Source: Neoceratodus forsteri (lineage: Eukaryota > Chordata > Ceratodontiformes > Ceratodontidae). From it: a stretch of DNA of 64,000 nucleotides. Under the pieces are notes generated by a model. It saw only the letters and a program-made list of their open reading frames with translations. It was not told the DNA's origin and ran no database searches. Of the stretch, positions 10,695 through 20,639 are shown piece after piece (the stretch's first letter is position 1; each line of letters starts with the position of its first letter). The DNA lies in the NCBI GenBank assembly GCA_016271365.2, contig CM028132.1:1183815001-1183879000 (forward strand), given 5' to 3'. The position numbers and the translations under genes were made by a program.

Positions 10695-11757
10695 CATCAC
10701 CACTGACAAATGGGTGCTAGAAGTGGTGGGCAGAGGGTTGCCTTTCAACTTCAAGGCTCTCTGACTGTACTGAGCCAATGCTCCACGGAGTCCATGGTGT
10801 CACAAGACACACTGCCCACCCTTAAGGAGGACATTGCTCAGCTCCTAGAGAATGGAGCTGTAGCCCATGTCCCTGATGCCACGGCCAGCCAGGGCTTTGT
10901 GTCCAGATACTTCCTGGTCCCAAAACAGATGAGGGTTGGTGCCCCATACTGGATCTTCATGATCTCAATCAGTTCTTGAGGAAGCACAAGTTTTGGATGG
11001 TCACTCTGAACCTAATCATTCCATCCCTGGAGCAGGGCGTGTGGTTCTGCTCTCTTGACCTCCAGGACACCTTCTTCCACATTCCCGTCCATCCCACTGG
11101 TGGTACCTCTGCTTCTGCACAGAGGGGGTTCTCTACAATGTCCAGATCATGCCTTTCAGACTCTTCCTGGCCTCCAGGGTCTTCAACAAGTTTATTGCAG
11201 TGGTGACAGAATTCCTGTGGCACCGAGGAGTCCAGGTCTGCCATTATCTGGACAATTGCCTGATAGCCGGGCCATCCAGGGAGGCGATGGAGCAGTCCAG
11301 GGACCTGGACCTTCAGATCTGCAGAGACTTGGGCCTTCTGGTCACCCCGACCAAGTCTGCATGCAACCCCTCACAGATGATCCACTTTCTTTGGGTGGAG
11401 CTAGACTCCCTCCAGGCTAAGGCATGACTCCCCGCAGACCGGGCATTGATATGTTCTCCTTTGCCCGATGATTTCAGGTTGGGTGCTCGCACCCTGCCCG
11501 GGACTTCCTGCGGCTGCTGGGGTACATGGCATCCTGCATCAGTATGGTCAGGTGGGCCCACAGGCAGATGCGCCACCTGCAGTGGGAGCTGACCCATCAG
11601 TGGTGTCAGCGCCTAGGTCACCTGGACCAGCCGGTAATGCTGACCCAGCCGATGTTGGATGCCATCCAGCAGTGGCTCATCCCAGAACATCTGGTGGAAA
11701 AGGCCCATTCATCTGCCCAGAGCCAACTGTCACCGTGACAACCGACTTGCCAGAATT
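10695..11757 (+). pseudogene. DIRS-A1 reverse transcriptase / RNase H, truncated
   Basis: Pieces in three frames align with the A2 polymerase: the SRYFLVPK block at ~10900, MPFRLFLASRVFNKFIAVVT at ~11150, and the catalytic loop at ~11245. That loop reads YLDNCL where DIRS enzymes have YLDDWL, so one catalytic aspartate is replaced. The thumb and connection region continues to SAQSQLSP. The copy ends just before the first RNase H aspartate. It is inactive by both mutation and truncation. Confidence 0.8.
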
Positions 11758-11929
11758 CCCTTTCTTTTTGAGGTAGTGTAATCGTAGCCTTATTTGCCTG
11801 TGGGAGCGTAGTGCCCTTAGGGCTCTGCGCTCCCATCCCTCCATAGATGCATATATGTATGTTGCTGTGGAAGGGCCCTGCACTCATTTATAGGACAACA
11901 GTGACCAAATTGCCAGCATAGCCATCTTA

Positions 11930-12085
11930 TTATCCCACCTCATGTACCCAGTACAGAAAGTTTTCAAATCCCTTTCAAAACATAATTATGCGCAACTACA
12001 ACGCCATTCCGCGCCACAGGTGCAAAACACATGTGGACAGGATTTGAAAAATGACAGCTGTGACATACGTGAGGTGGGATAATAA
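11930..12085 (-). repeat. Hairpin module H2, inverted copy
   Basis: The arm starting ATCCCACCTCATGTACCCAG pairs with an arm ending in ACATACGTGAGGTGGGAT. The interior contains CGCCACAGGTGCAAAACAC. The block is the reverse complement of the H2 copies at 14925-15085 and 23195-23340. Confidence 0.75.
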
Positions 12086-12204
12086 GAAGTGTATGTTAAA
12101 AATTTGGGGTCCGAGTCTTTAACATTTCCAAAGTTACGAGCATGCACAGCAAAATTACAATGAATGGTCATGACTTTGCCATTTTTACATAAATTTTCAA
12201 TATA

Positions 12205-12345
12205 GCCATCTTATGACCCTACCTCATGAACAATATGACTGTCATTATGCAAATCCCACCCAAAAGTTGAATTCTCCAAGTGACCTTTCAGGCAGGAGTT
12301 GCGTAATGATAGTCATATTGTCCATGAGGTGGGGTCCTCAAACAG
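12205..12345. repeat. Hairpin module H1, inverted copy
   Basis: The arm GACCCTACCTCATGAACAAT with ATGACTGTCATTATGCAAA pairs with TTGCGTAATGATAGTCATAT and TGTCCATGAGGTGGGGTC. The same hairpin, with a different loop, is at 14625-14790. Confidence 0.8.
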
Positions 12346-13161
12346 CAATTTTGAAAATTTGGTGTCAGAATATGCTAAAATGGCAAAGTTATGCACCAAA
12401 GTGAAAATCTCATTGAAATACTTTGATTTCTCATGAGAAAAAACATATTTTTTCGTGAGTTGTCATACGAAACGGGATCTTTTTTCATATGACGCCGATA
12501 CGAAAAAATAATTTTAGTGTTAAATAAAACACATTTTAAGGGCATTTTTTTGAGCAGTAAAGTGGAGAACGCACCTAAGTGGGTCCCAGTAACCAAGCTA
12601 CATTTGTCGGTTCATCCCCAGAATATCATTTTTTGGGGGCTTCCAAATTTGAATTTCTTAAGCAAAACTGAAAACAAGATGGCAGCCATAAAAAAAAGGA
12701 ATTTTCACGTACAAAACAGGATTCCTTTTTTGTTTCATACAGCTATATTTTAGTGCTTACTGAGCATGCTCAGAAACAATTTTTTCAAAATTTTAAATTG
12801 CAGTAACTTAAAAACGGCTTATTATTTTTTCACAAAGCCAGCAAAAGGCACATCTGTGGGCTAGTTCCTTTCTGCCCTGAACATTTTAAACCAAGATTCC
12901 AAACCATCTGGGCTGTAGGCAAGTTAAAAGAAAAATCCCAGCAAAGTCAGTGAGTGACAAAATGCTTTTTTCACCTATCCAGAACTCTGACACCGCACGT
13001 CCGATTTGAACTTACAGTAACTTGCCACATCCAGAAGTCTACCATGGATGACAATACATGCCAATTTTCATGAAAATCCATTGAACCATTGCAAAGTTAT
13101 TAGAGTGCAAATTTTTGAGTTTGACATTGAAGTGCCTGCTGAACCCTAACGCGATTGCACC

Positions 13162-13163
<2 letters not shown>
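12346..13163. other. Non-coding centre of the palindrome-rich repeat
   Basis: No gene is seen. The text is rich in words such as CATTGAACCATTGCAAAGTT and TTTCATGAAAATCCATTG. These recur at ~21590 and, more diverged, at ~24060 and ~24330, so they belong to the same dispersed family. A CATACGAAA / CATATGACGCCGATACGAAA pair lies near 12465-12505. Confidence 0.5.

Positions 13164-13241
<78 letters not shown>
13164..13241. repeat. (AT)n microsatellite
   Basis: A nearly pure AT run of about 78 bases. Confidence 0.98.
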
Positions 13242-13244
<3 letters not shown>

Positions 13245-13479
13245 CTAAAACCTTAAAATTAGCTACTTTTATCAGTTTTTTTCTCTCCATTGCACAGAGA
13301 TGGTTTTGGTCTGAACTTTTTATGGTAGAAAGAGCTAGGGTCCCAGAACAGCCTAGTGTTTATTTGGTAAAAAAAAAAAAAAATGTTAATCCATTCAAAA
13401 GTTATAGCATTTTTAAGTTCCCATTATTTTCAGTAGGATTTTTATTTTTCAGGATAGCTGCATGGTACGGACAAGGATC

Positions 13480-14125
13480 CTTGTCCGAGAGGGGCCAGTC
13501 CTTCCCATCAGTTAGCAATCCTTGCCTGTCAAAAAAATCTTTTTTGTCCGTGATCCACCATCTTGTTTTTTTGATTTTGGCCAAGAAAAAGTGTCATAAC
13601 TTTGACCAGGGACATGTTTGTCACACATCAAAGTGTGATTTTTGCTCATCGGCAGTTGATGAGCTGTGTTTTGTGTTTTTTTGTAATTTAAATCCTTGTC
13701 CGTCACTCGCTAAGTTCCTTGTCCGTCAGTCTTTGTCTGTCATGGCCATCTGGTCAACAAATCTGGAAATCCTTGCCAGTCAGCTGTTTTCCTTCTCCTC
13801 CATGACGGCCAAAAACTGATGGACAAGGAGTTGAGTGGCGGACAGGGATTCCTATATGGCCATCTGGTTGACAAAATTTTGTCGACCAGATCAGTAATCC
13901 TTGCCTGTCAGCCATTTTCCTTGTCCGACATGACAGACAAAGACTGACGAACAAGGAATACGGCTGGCAGACAAGAATTCCTTTCTGGCCATCTGGTCGA
14001 CATAATTTGTCTACCAGATGGCTAGACCGGGAATGCTTGTCTGTCATCTGTTTTCCTTGTCCGCCCTGGTGGACAAGGACCCATGGGCAAGGAATTTGGC
14101 TGATGGGCAAGGATTTGTTTATTTT
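13480..14125. repeat. Tandem array of ~115-130 bp units, each made of palindromes
   Basis: Units begin with GGCCATCTGGT at 13744, 13858 and 13988, with degenerate material upstream. Each holds ATCCTTGCCTGTCAGC, TTTTCCTTGTCCG, a paired GACGGACAAGG-type word, and a GTCGACCAGAT palindrome partner. Within a unit the CCTTGTCCG words face CGGACAAGG words, so single strands would fold. The open frames crossing it are periodic by-products. Confidence 0.75.
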
Positions 14126-14624
14126 ATTATCTTTTTAAAAAAAATATATATATATTTTTTTTTGGGGGGGGGGTGATCTTGATGTTTTTGCCTTGTCCTT
14201 TATATTCCCTATATGTTTTGGTTTTATTTTGCTATATATTTTTACTTTTTTTTTTTTTGGTGGCTTTCTTGCCACTTATCCCTGGTGTCCAGTGGTAACC
14301 CCCACCCTCTGTCCCAGAGAAATCATTTGTGGTTGCTGCCTGTTAGCTGTTGACACAAAAACCGTCCATTGCCGCTCACTGCCGTACACTGCACCCAACT
14401 ACTCACTGTGCACCCACCTCCCCACATCCCCCTGATATCCCCCCGACTGCCACTCACCTCAGGAGGTCCCAGGTTCAAGAGCCGCTGTGGCGATCGAAGA
14501 CAAATCTTGCTGCTGGAACCAGCAACTGCAATGTGAAGAAAGGTAAATGCGGTCCTATGTATTTCAATGGGGGAGTTTTAACTGTCTGCCATAATGCGGC
14601 CATGTTTTAACATTTTGGCCCCAA
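14126..14624. other. T/G-run region and GC-rich spacer
   Basis: The stretch contains long T and G runs (14150-14260), then a pyrimidine-rich 200 bases. No gene is seen. The order (T/G-runs, CCCC-rich spacer, then hairpin H1) is echoed at 22040-22610. Confidence 0.5.
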
Positions 14625-14790
14625 ATTTTCAACATGGTCTTTTGGGGACCCCATCTCATGAACCATATGACTGTCATTAGGCAACTCTCGCCAAAAAGGT
14701 GATTTCGCGATCGGCTGGCAAACTCACCTTTCCAGTGGAATTTGCATAACAAAAGTCATATTGTTCATGAGGTGGGGTCATAAGAAGGCT
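14625..14790. repeat. Hairpin module H1
   Basis: GGGACCCCATCTCATGAACC with ATGACTGTCATTAGGCAA pairs with TTGCATAACAAAAGTCATAT and TTCATGAGGTGGGGTC. The inner loop has a second hairpin, AAAGGTGATTTCGCG against CTCACCTTTCC. It is repeated at 12205 and 22610. Confidence 0.8.
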
Positions 14791-14924
14791 ATGTTTAAAA
14801 TTTGGGGTCAGAATTTTGAAAAGTGGCTGCGTTATGGACATTAATTGAAATCTCACTACGTATGCTTGCAACTCTTGAAACTTTCAATATTTTTACCCCA
14901 TATTTTCAACACACTCTTCGTATT

Positions 14925-15085
14925 ACCCCACCTCATGTGTGTCACATCTATTATTTCTCAAATCCTGTCCAAAATTTGATTTTGCACCTGTGGCATAGAA
15001 TGGCGTTGCGGTTGCACAGAATTATGCTTTGGCAGCGATTTGAACATTTTCTGTGCTGGGTACATGTGGTAAGGTCATAAAAAGG
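14925..15085 (+). repeat. Hairpin module H2
   Basis: TTACCCCACCTCATGTGTGT and CAAATCCTGTCC face GCGATTTGAACATTTTCTGT and GGTACATGTGGTAAGG; the pairing is imperfect. The interior shares GCACCTGTGGCATAGAATGG with the other copies. The DIRS-B insertion follows 40 bases downstream. Confidence 0.7.
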
Positions 15086-15126
15086 CTATGTTGAAAATTT
15101 GGGCTCAAATAAGAATACTGTTATTC

Positions 15127-15306
15127 AAACACCATGAAGTCTTGCTGTAATTAGGACTATAGCAGTCAGCCTCAGCCTCTGAACTGCCCCGGAGAGGAAA
15201 GGGTTAACTCCAGAGAAGTCTGGAGTTCCACAGCGCGAGGGCGCTGTTCAAAGCTCTATCTGTGTAGTTTGAAGTCAAACTGCCAGATTCTTACTCCGCT
15301 TCACTG
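15127..15306 (+). repeat. DIRS-B left inverted terminal repeat
   Basis: The sequence from AAACACCATGAAGTCTTGCT to GTTTGAAGTCAAACTGCCAG is the reverse complement of 20640-20799, with few differences. It includes CTCCAGAGAAGTCTGGAG, itself a palindrome, and GTTTGAAGTCAAAC, another. Confidence 0.95.
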
Positions 15307-15665
15307 AACAGTCGCTCTGGAGATCAGCTCCTTCAGCTCGGTTCACTACGCTTTTCGGTCGGTTCCTTCGGTTCAGAAAACCGCAAAAGTCTCAAGATTA
15401 CAGCAGTTTCGGCTTAAGCTCTATCTGGTAACTGTAGAAGTAAGCGAAAATTTAGTCTGTGTAAAATAATTATCGGTTCAGTCTGAACCGATCGCTTTGT
15501 ATTTTGGTGAATTTTTAGACGTGAGGTACCCGGTTCTTATCGGTTCTAAAAACCCTCGCTTTTAATCGGGTTTTTTCAATACCCGTGACACGGTTAGGAA
15601 CCGATAAGGGTGTCTTGCTTTGGCACGGCCTGAAGAAAAGGGCAAGTTTTGGTTAGGCTGGCACT
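15307..15665 (+). promoter_or_regulatory. DIRS-B 5' untranslated region with repeated CGGTTC motif
   Basis: Between the left ITR and the Gag start the word CGGTTC or its complement GAACCG occurs about eight times in 270 bases, near 15339, 15360, 15369, 15475, 15485, 15529, 15540 and 15598. Positions 15472-15492 form a perfect palindrome: ATCGGTTCA, three bases, TGAACCGAT. The upstream position and density suggest protein-binding sites controlling element transcription, but no experiment supports this here. Confidence 0.4.
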
Positions 15666-16913
15666 ATGTCTGAGAAACCCAAAAGAAAAACCGGGCCCAT
15701 GGGGTTTCAACACTGTGATGTTTGTGGGGAAGCCTTTGCCAAGGCTGACCCACACACCACTTGTGTTTATTGTCTGGGGGCTGACCACCTCCTTTCAGAC
15801 TGCCAGATATGTAAAAATTTCCCTGCAGCCACCCTGGAGAAGAGATTGGGCCGGCTCAGGGAACGAGAGGCCAAAAAGTCCGCTGACCCGGATGGCCAGC
15901 CCGGTCCAGTACCCACTGGACCAGAGGGAGTGCCCTCTGACCAGGGCGTTACTTCCTCGGCCAAGAGAAAGGCTGGTTCAGAGGAACCAGCACCAGCAAA
16001 AAAGACAAAGAAATCAGCAGGTTTGGAGTCTAAGATAGTTTCTCCAACTGTTGCAGAAATAGCAAAAGCCATACAGATTGTTCAGTCTTTGTCTCAGGGA
16101 CTTGGAGAGCCCTCCACAAGTGGCAGAGGGGTGGCTCGTCCAGGTCCAGGGGTTCAAGATTACGTTATTGAGGAGTTTTATGAACCACAGGAGGGGGAGG
16201 AGGAATTTGATCAGTGCATTTGTGACTGGGAAGGTCTGGACGTGCCCATTGAACCGGACATTTCTCCAGACAGACCCTTAGAGTCTCCCCCTCTGTTGTC
16301 TGAGTCCCCTTCTCATTTTGTGTTTTATAAAAAGGTGGCAGAAACCCTCCAGCTCCCTTTAGAGGAGGCTGTGGATGAGCAAGAGGAGCCTGATTTTGTT
16401 GAAATGATGGATATTCCAGAGTCTAGAAGGTTGTCTATTCCTTTGCATAAATCATTTAGGAAGCAAACAACAAAGATTTTAAAAAATCCTCATTCTGTCC
16501 CTCCTGTAGACAAAAAAATGGACAGAAGGTATGCTTTTTCAGGCCCAGATACAGACTTCCTCATTGAGCAGTGTAGTCATGTAGGTGTTGTTCAAGCTGC
16601 AGCCTGTGACAAGGCTAATATTCCCTTGGCATCACATCCCCCTGACAAAGATTCCAGGAAGATTGATACCATGGCAAAAAAGCAATATATGGCAGCTTCT
16701 TTGGGACTCAGGCAGGCTAATTACATGGCTTATGTGGCTAGATATCAGAAGTCTAGATGGGACACTATTTTGCAGTTAGCCAAGCAGGCCCAGGGTCAGC
16801 TGGCTAGTGAGTTGGAACAGGTGGCTGCTGATGGCATTGAGGCTCTAAAGTTCAATTTCATACTGCTGTTGATGTTAATGATGTTTCTTCTAGGGTCATG
16901 GCCACTTCTGTAG
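15666..16913 (+). CDS. gag: DIRS-B Gag-like protein, 415 aa open frame (3' end frameshifted)
   Basis: This is the putative structural protein of the DIRS-B element and the longest clean element ORF with a start near its 5' end. Near the N-terminus, C17, C20, C33, C36, H41, C46 and C49 form a zinc-binding region. Its core is CVYCLGADHLLSDC, a C-x2-C-x4-H-x4-C knuckle. It is followed by a basic stretch, then an acidic, proline-rich middle (~residues 150-260) and a conserved helical C-terminal half containing SLGLRQANYMAYVARYQ. The frame ends in a hydrophobic tail that looks like a frameshift artefact. In the +1 frame, matching Gag sequence continues to about 17040 (DTQAKAMDFPVVGNSLFG). The start ATG follows the CGGTTC-rich leader. 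Assignment to Gag rests on position and similarity to the family A Gag copies. Confidence 0.8.
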   Translation: MSEKPKRKTGPMGFQHCDVCGEAFAKADPHTTCVYCLGADHLLSDCQICKNFPAATLEKRLGRLREREAKKSADPDGQPGPVPTGPEGVPSDQGVTSSAKRKAGSEEPAPAKKTKKSAGLESKIVSPTVAEIAKAIQIVQSLSQGLGEPSTSGRGVARPGPGVQDYVIEEFYEPQEGEEEFDQCICDWEGLDVPIEPDISPDRPLESPPLLSESPSHFVFYKKVAETLQLPLEEAVDEQEEPDFVEMMDIPESRRLSIPLHKSFRKQTTKILKNPHSVPPVDKKMDRRYAFSGPDTDFLIEQCSHVGVVQAAACDKANIPLASHPPDKDSRKIDTMAKKQYMAASLGLRQANYMAYVARYQKSRWDTILQLAKQAQGQLASELEQVAADGIEALKFNFILLLMLMMFLLGSWPLL

Positions 16914-17300
16914 CTCTCCGTGAGGTTGGCATGGCTCAGATGCACTAATTTGTCCCAAGACACTCAGGCAAAGGCTATGGATTTCCCTGTAGTAGGTAAC
17001 TCTCTGTTTGGTGATCAGACAGAAAATTACATGAAAAATGGATGAATACAGAACTACCTACAAAAGTGCCCAAGCTAAAGAGAGGCATGCCCCCAAAGGC
17101 ATGCCCCCAGGGGTAGGGGTAGGCCTTACCACAGGCCTTTTTATCAAGCTCAAGCCTCTTCAGCCTTTGTTCAGAGGGGTTTCTTCAGAGGCAGGGGCAG
17201 ACGGGGCTCAGGCAGACCGTCCCCTTCTTCTCAGCCAAAAACAGCTGCCAAGCAGGCACCCTGATGGGGTGCCCAGGGCCGAATCTCCTGTACCGGTGGG
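16914..17300 (+). pseudogene. DIRS-B Gag C-terminal remnant
   Basis: After the frameshift, the Gag C-terminus continues through an alternative frame and then the frame opening at 17038 (DEYRTTYKSAQAKER). It ends in a basic, Gln/Pro-rich tail. At least two indels separate these pieces. Confidence 0.6.
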
Positions 17301-18024
17301 GGGCAGGTTGGCTTATTTCAGCCAGAACTGGTTGTCCTAACTCGGACAAGTGGGTTCTGGAGGTGGTAGGCCAAGGTCTGGTCCTCAGTTTCAAACAGTT
17401 CCCAAAGATGAGGGCCAGACATTTCCCCACCTGCGATCCTTTGAAGCCCTTGCTTTGGAAACAGAGGTTTCTTCTCTGCTGGGATGCAAAGCAGTAGAGA
17501 GGGTTCCCTTGCCATCAGGGCAAGGGTCTTTATTCAAGGTATTTCCTTACCCCAAAAGACAGGAGAATGGCGGCCCATCTTAGATTTAAGGTTCCTGAAC
17601 AAGCATCTTCTGAAACCAAAGTTAAAATGTTAACTCTGGCAATGATTTTGCCCTCCTGAGACCAGGAGACTGGCTAGCTTCCTTGGACCTCAAGGACGCC
17701 TATTTTCATTTCTTGATCAGGCCTTCTCACAGAAAGTACCTCAGGTTCGAACTACCTTCTGGCCACTATCAGTTCAGAGCAATGCCCTTCGGCCTTACCT
17801 CTGCCCCAAGGGTTTTCACAAAATGTCTGGCTGTGATAGTGGCTCATCTGAGAAGGCAAGGGGTGGCCGTTTTTCCCTACCTGGACGACTGGCTCATAGT
17901 GGGTCAGTCTCCAGATCACGTAAAATCTCACTTGTTGGTCACCCAGCAGCTTCTCACCTCTCTGGGATTCCTGTTGAATCTTCCAAAGTCAGTTCTCGAA
18001 CCAGTTCAGGTACTAACTTCATAG
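17298..18024 (+). pseudogene. DIRS-B reverse transcriptase, frameshifted
   Basis: The region opens with the WVLEVVGQGL block typical of the polymerase start in this group. It passes through two frame changes and then gives a clean stretch from 17683. This contains SLDLKDAYFHFLIRPSHR, the MPFGLTSAPRVFTKCL helix and the catalytic PYLDDWL. All catalytic aspartates are present. The enzyme would copy element RNA. The frame stops at 18024, and RNase H continues in another frame. The YLDDWL form and the neighbouring recombinase distinguish it from LTR-retroelement RTs. Confidence 0.88.
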
Positions 18025-18744
18025 GTGCAGAGTTGAAAACAAAGTCTGCCAGGGCATATCTCCCTCCGAGAGAGTGGACAGACTCATTGCCCTGGCATCT
18101 TCCTTTCACCATGCGGGTCTCTCGGCCAGCAAGGCACTTTCTGCAACTCCTAGGACACATGGCTGCGTCCACAGCTGTCGTGCAGGGAGCAAGATTCCAG
18201 ATGAGAGACATCCAATTCCACCTGAGATCTTTTTGGTTCCAAAAGAAGGACCCCCTCACCAAATTAGTCCCAGTGACAAGATCTCTGATCCTGGCCCTTC
18301 AGTGGTGGCAGGACCAGAGCAATCTAACTCAAGGGGTCCCCTTCTTACCCATTCCTCACTCCCTCACACTTATCACAGATGCCTCCCTCCTAGGATGGAG
18401 GGCTCACTTGGGCGACCTTTCCACTCAGGGAGTGTGGTCTCCTCAGGAATCTCTGCTCCACATCAACCTTCTGGAGCTCAGGGCTGTCCTCTTAGCTCTC
18501 CAGGCCTTTTCAGCTTCTGTCCAGAACAAGGTAGTTCAAGTCAGGACAGACAATACCACAACAATGTGGTACATCAACAAGCAAGGGGCACTCGGTCTTC
18601 TGCCTTGTGCACTGAAGCAATGAAGCTGTGGTCTCTGGCTTACTCCTGAATACCTCCCTGATAGCAGTTCACCTTCCAGGGAAGGACAATGTCCTAGCGG
18701 ATGCCCTCAGCAGGATTTCTCAGGGCCACCACAGATGGGCCCTG
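18025..18744 (+). pseudogene. DIRS-B connection and RNase H region
   Basis: In the frame open from 17823 to 18623, the thumb/connection is followed by an RNase H with LITDASLLGW, HINLLELRAVL and VRTDNTTTMWYIN. These give the first Asp, the Glu and the second Asp of the catalytic set. The last Asp lies in NVLADALSR at ~18690, in the frame opening at 18628. The active-site residues are therefore all present, but a frameshift near 18610 separates them. Confidence 0.85.
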
Positions 18745-19110
18745 AACCCTCTAGTGCTGGGGTCAGTCTTGCCAGATGGGGCACCCTCAGATAGATCTTT
18801 TCGCAGCCCCAGACAACCACCAACTTCCTCTGTTTTGTTGCAGACCTGCAGTGTTGGGATCAGTCCCACTGGACGCCTTCAGTTGGATTGGGAGGGAAAT
18901 ATCTATATGCCTTCCTCCTTCCCTCTCCTTTTCAGGGTACTAGTGAGGATCAGAACTCAGTCCTGCATGGTGATTCTGATTGCTCCAGATTGGGCCAGAC
19001 AGCCCTGGTACCCTCTCCTTCTGTCCCTGATTGTCCACCCTCCCTGAGCTTGCCCAGGACCCACGACCTGTTGACCTGTGCACAGGGAGAGTGTGGTATC
19101 CGAACCTCAG
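18745..19110 (+). pseudogene. DIRS-B Dam-like methyltransferase region
   Basis: Downstream of RNase H the translations show DLFAAPDNHQ, then DAFSW, then YAFLLPSPF and VILIAPDWARQPWYPLL, in alternating frames. DIRS elements are known to carry a domain related to phage Dam methylases here. The F-A-x-P-x-x-N, DAF-x-x-W and x-PPF series fits that family. Several indels break the frame. The assignment is from motif order only. Confidence 0.55.
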
Positions 19111-19189
19111 TTCCTCCACCTCAAGGCTTGGTTCTTGAGGAGCTAGAATTGCTGATCTACACCTCTCTCAAGGTGTCTTGGATATTTTG

Positions 19190-20174
19190 AAGGCGGCCAG
19201 GAGGCCTTCTACTAGGGCCACCTATAATTCCTAAGTGGAAGAGGTTTTCCATTTGGTGCTCTGGGAAGCAAATCTCCCAGAATCTGCTGATTTGACTGTT
19301 TTATTGGACTATCTGGTCCACTTAATTCTTCTAGGCCTTAAGCCAGCTACCTTAAGGGTTCATCTGGCAGCAGTCTCGCTTATGTGTCAGCAGGTAAACC
19401 TGCTTCATCTCTTCTCACCCTGTAATTTCCAAGTTTTTAAGGGTTACTTCACACTAACCCTCCTTTTCGGGAACCAGCTCCTGCTTGGGACCTGAATGTT
19501 TGCATTGCTCAGCTAATGCAACCCCCCTTTGAGCCCCTGTCTTCGGCAGACCTCAAGTTTTTGACTTGGAAGACTGTTTTTCTAGTGGCCATCACTTCTG
19601 CTAGACGTATAAGTGAGATGCAAGCCTTGTCAGTGGAAGAAGATTTCATTTCTTTTCATAGGGACAAGGTAGTCCTAGGACTAATAGAAGGTTTTACCAA
19701 AGGTGGTCTCAGATTTTCATCTCAACCAATCCATCTCTCTCCCAGTATTTTTCACTGAGCATTCCTCTTCAGGGAGAGGAGATTGCACAGTCTGGACGTC
19801 AAAAGAGCTCTAAGCTACTATTTGGAGCGTACCAAGGGTCATAGGTTTGAATCCTCCAGCTCTTCCTTACCTATGGGGAAGTCGGCAAAGGGAGACCTGC
19901 CACTAAGAGGACAATTGCAAGGTGGATTGTCTCTTGTATCCAATTCTGTTACCAAAAACTGGGTAAAGAGCCCCCCTCAGGATTGAGGGCTCATTCTACC
20001 AGAGGTACAGCTGCATCTCTAGCGGCTGCTAGAGATATTCCCATTTTGGAGATCTGTCAAGCTGCTACCTGGAAAACAGTTCACACCTTTACCAAACATT
20101 ACTCCTTGGATGTTCAATCCAGGAGGGATGCCCGTTTTGGCACAGCTGTGCTTCAGCGCCTATTTCCCAAGTAG
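19190..20174 (+). pseudogene. DIRS-B tyrosine recombinase, frameshifted
   Basis: This is the integrase-equivalent of DIRS elements. The N-terminal core-binding part spans ~19190-19495 (LLDYLVHLILLGLKPATLRV). The catalytic part follows in two or three frames. ITSARRISEMQ (~19590-19620) supplies the first Arg. AHSTRGTAAS (~19990) supplies His and the second Arg. TKHYSLD (~20090) supplies the nucleophilic Tyr. All of the R-H-R-Y set can be seen. The last piece ends at QRLFPK followed by a stop, the usual end in this group. No DDE integrase is present. Confidence 0.88.
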
Positions 20175-20211
20175 GTTCTGACCCTCCTCCATGGAGTACT
20201 GCTGTGTAATC

Positions 20212-20312
20212 GCTATAGTCCTAATTACAGCAAGACTTCATGGTGTTTGAAGAAAAAATTACTCACCTTAGTAATTGCTTTTCTTCTCATGGAGTCTTGC
20301 TGTATTAGGACA
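20212..20312 (+). repeat. DIRS-B internal complementary region (ICR)
   Basis: Positions 20212-20249 are the reverse complement of the element's 5' start, and 20250-20312 are the reverse complement of its 3' end. The junction reads GGTGTTTGAAGAAAAAATTA. Its reverse complement would be the exact head-to-tail joint of a circular copy. AATTACTCACCTTAGTAATT at 20258-20277 mirrors the terminal palindrome at 20811-20830. In DIRS models the ICR templates restoration of the ends. Confidence 0.93.
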
Positions 20313-20639
20313 ACCCTCCCTCCTACCCCGCTCAGAACTCCTCCTTGGGTATGGGGTTGGCAAATTAGTGCAAGCACTGTGTCATGCCTTTTTCTTGCTT
20401 ATTGGGTTTAGGAACTAGGTAATTCTGTTGTTCGTTGAGTGGTAGGTGGCCCCTTCCCTGGACTTGAGTCTTTTTGGAGAGAGGGGGTCTGTTAATGCTT
20501 CTTTTCAGTGATGCTAACAATATTTAATAATTTTGTTGCTATTCTGTGATTGTTGTGTGTTTTTTAGTTCTACTACTGGTAGGTAGCCAATGGCTAGTGT
20601 AGGGTTTTCCACACAGACTTGCTATATTAGTTTAGCCGT
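20313..20639 (+). other. DIRS-B 3' non-coding segment between ICR and right ITR
   Basis: About 330 bases of T/G-rich sequence without a gene. It probably is part of the element's 3' untranslated region, since ITR follows directly. Confidence 0.6.

Larger units (their letters stand above)
7632..11757 (+). mobile_element. DIRS family A, copy A1: left part
   Basis: The element starts with GTTCTAGGGGCATGGATATG, the same start as copies A2 (47266) and A3 (61504). It then runs through the left ITR, a Gag region and most of the reverse transcriptase/RNase H region in the same order as A2. It stops abruptly around 11757, just before the RNase H active site. The sequence that would come next, after a gap of ~180 bases relative to A2, resumes at 26485. 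Many frameshifts and a ~250-base insertion in Gag show it is the oldest of the large family A copies here. Confidence 0.85.
11758..15126. mobile_element. Palindrome-rich repeat, left and central parts (candidate foldback element)
   Basis: The block starts with CTTTTTGAGGTAGTGTAAT at ~11768. This is the reverse complement of the sequence ending in ATACTATCTCAAAAAG at 21256. The hairpins at 11930-12085 and 12205-12345 reappear in the opposite order and orientation at 14925-15085 and 14625-14790. With the DIRS-B insertion (15127-20838) removed, 11768-21256 reads as a ~3.8-kb element. Its long inverted ends are built from smaller hairpins. I see no transposase or other protein. Confidence 0.6.

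Noticed and set aside
10100..10720. 206-residue plus-strand frame
   Set aside because: It runs through G-, T- and C-runs between Gag and RT of DIRS-A1, where the other copies have no such ORF.
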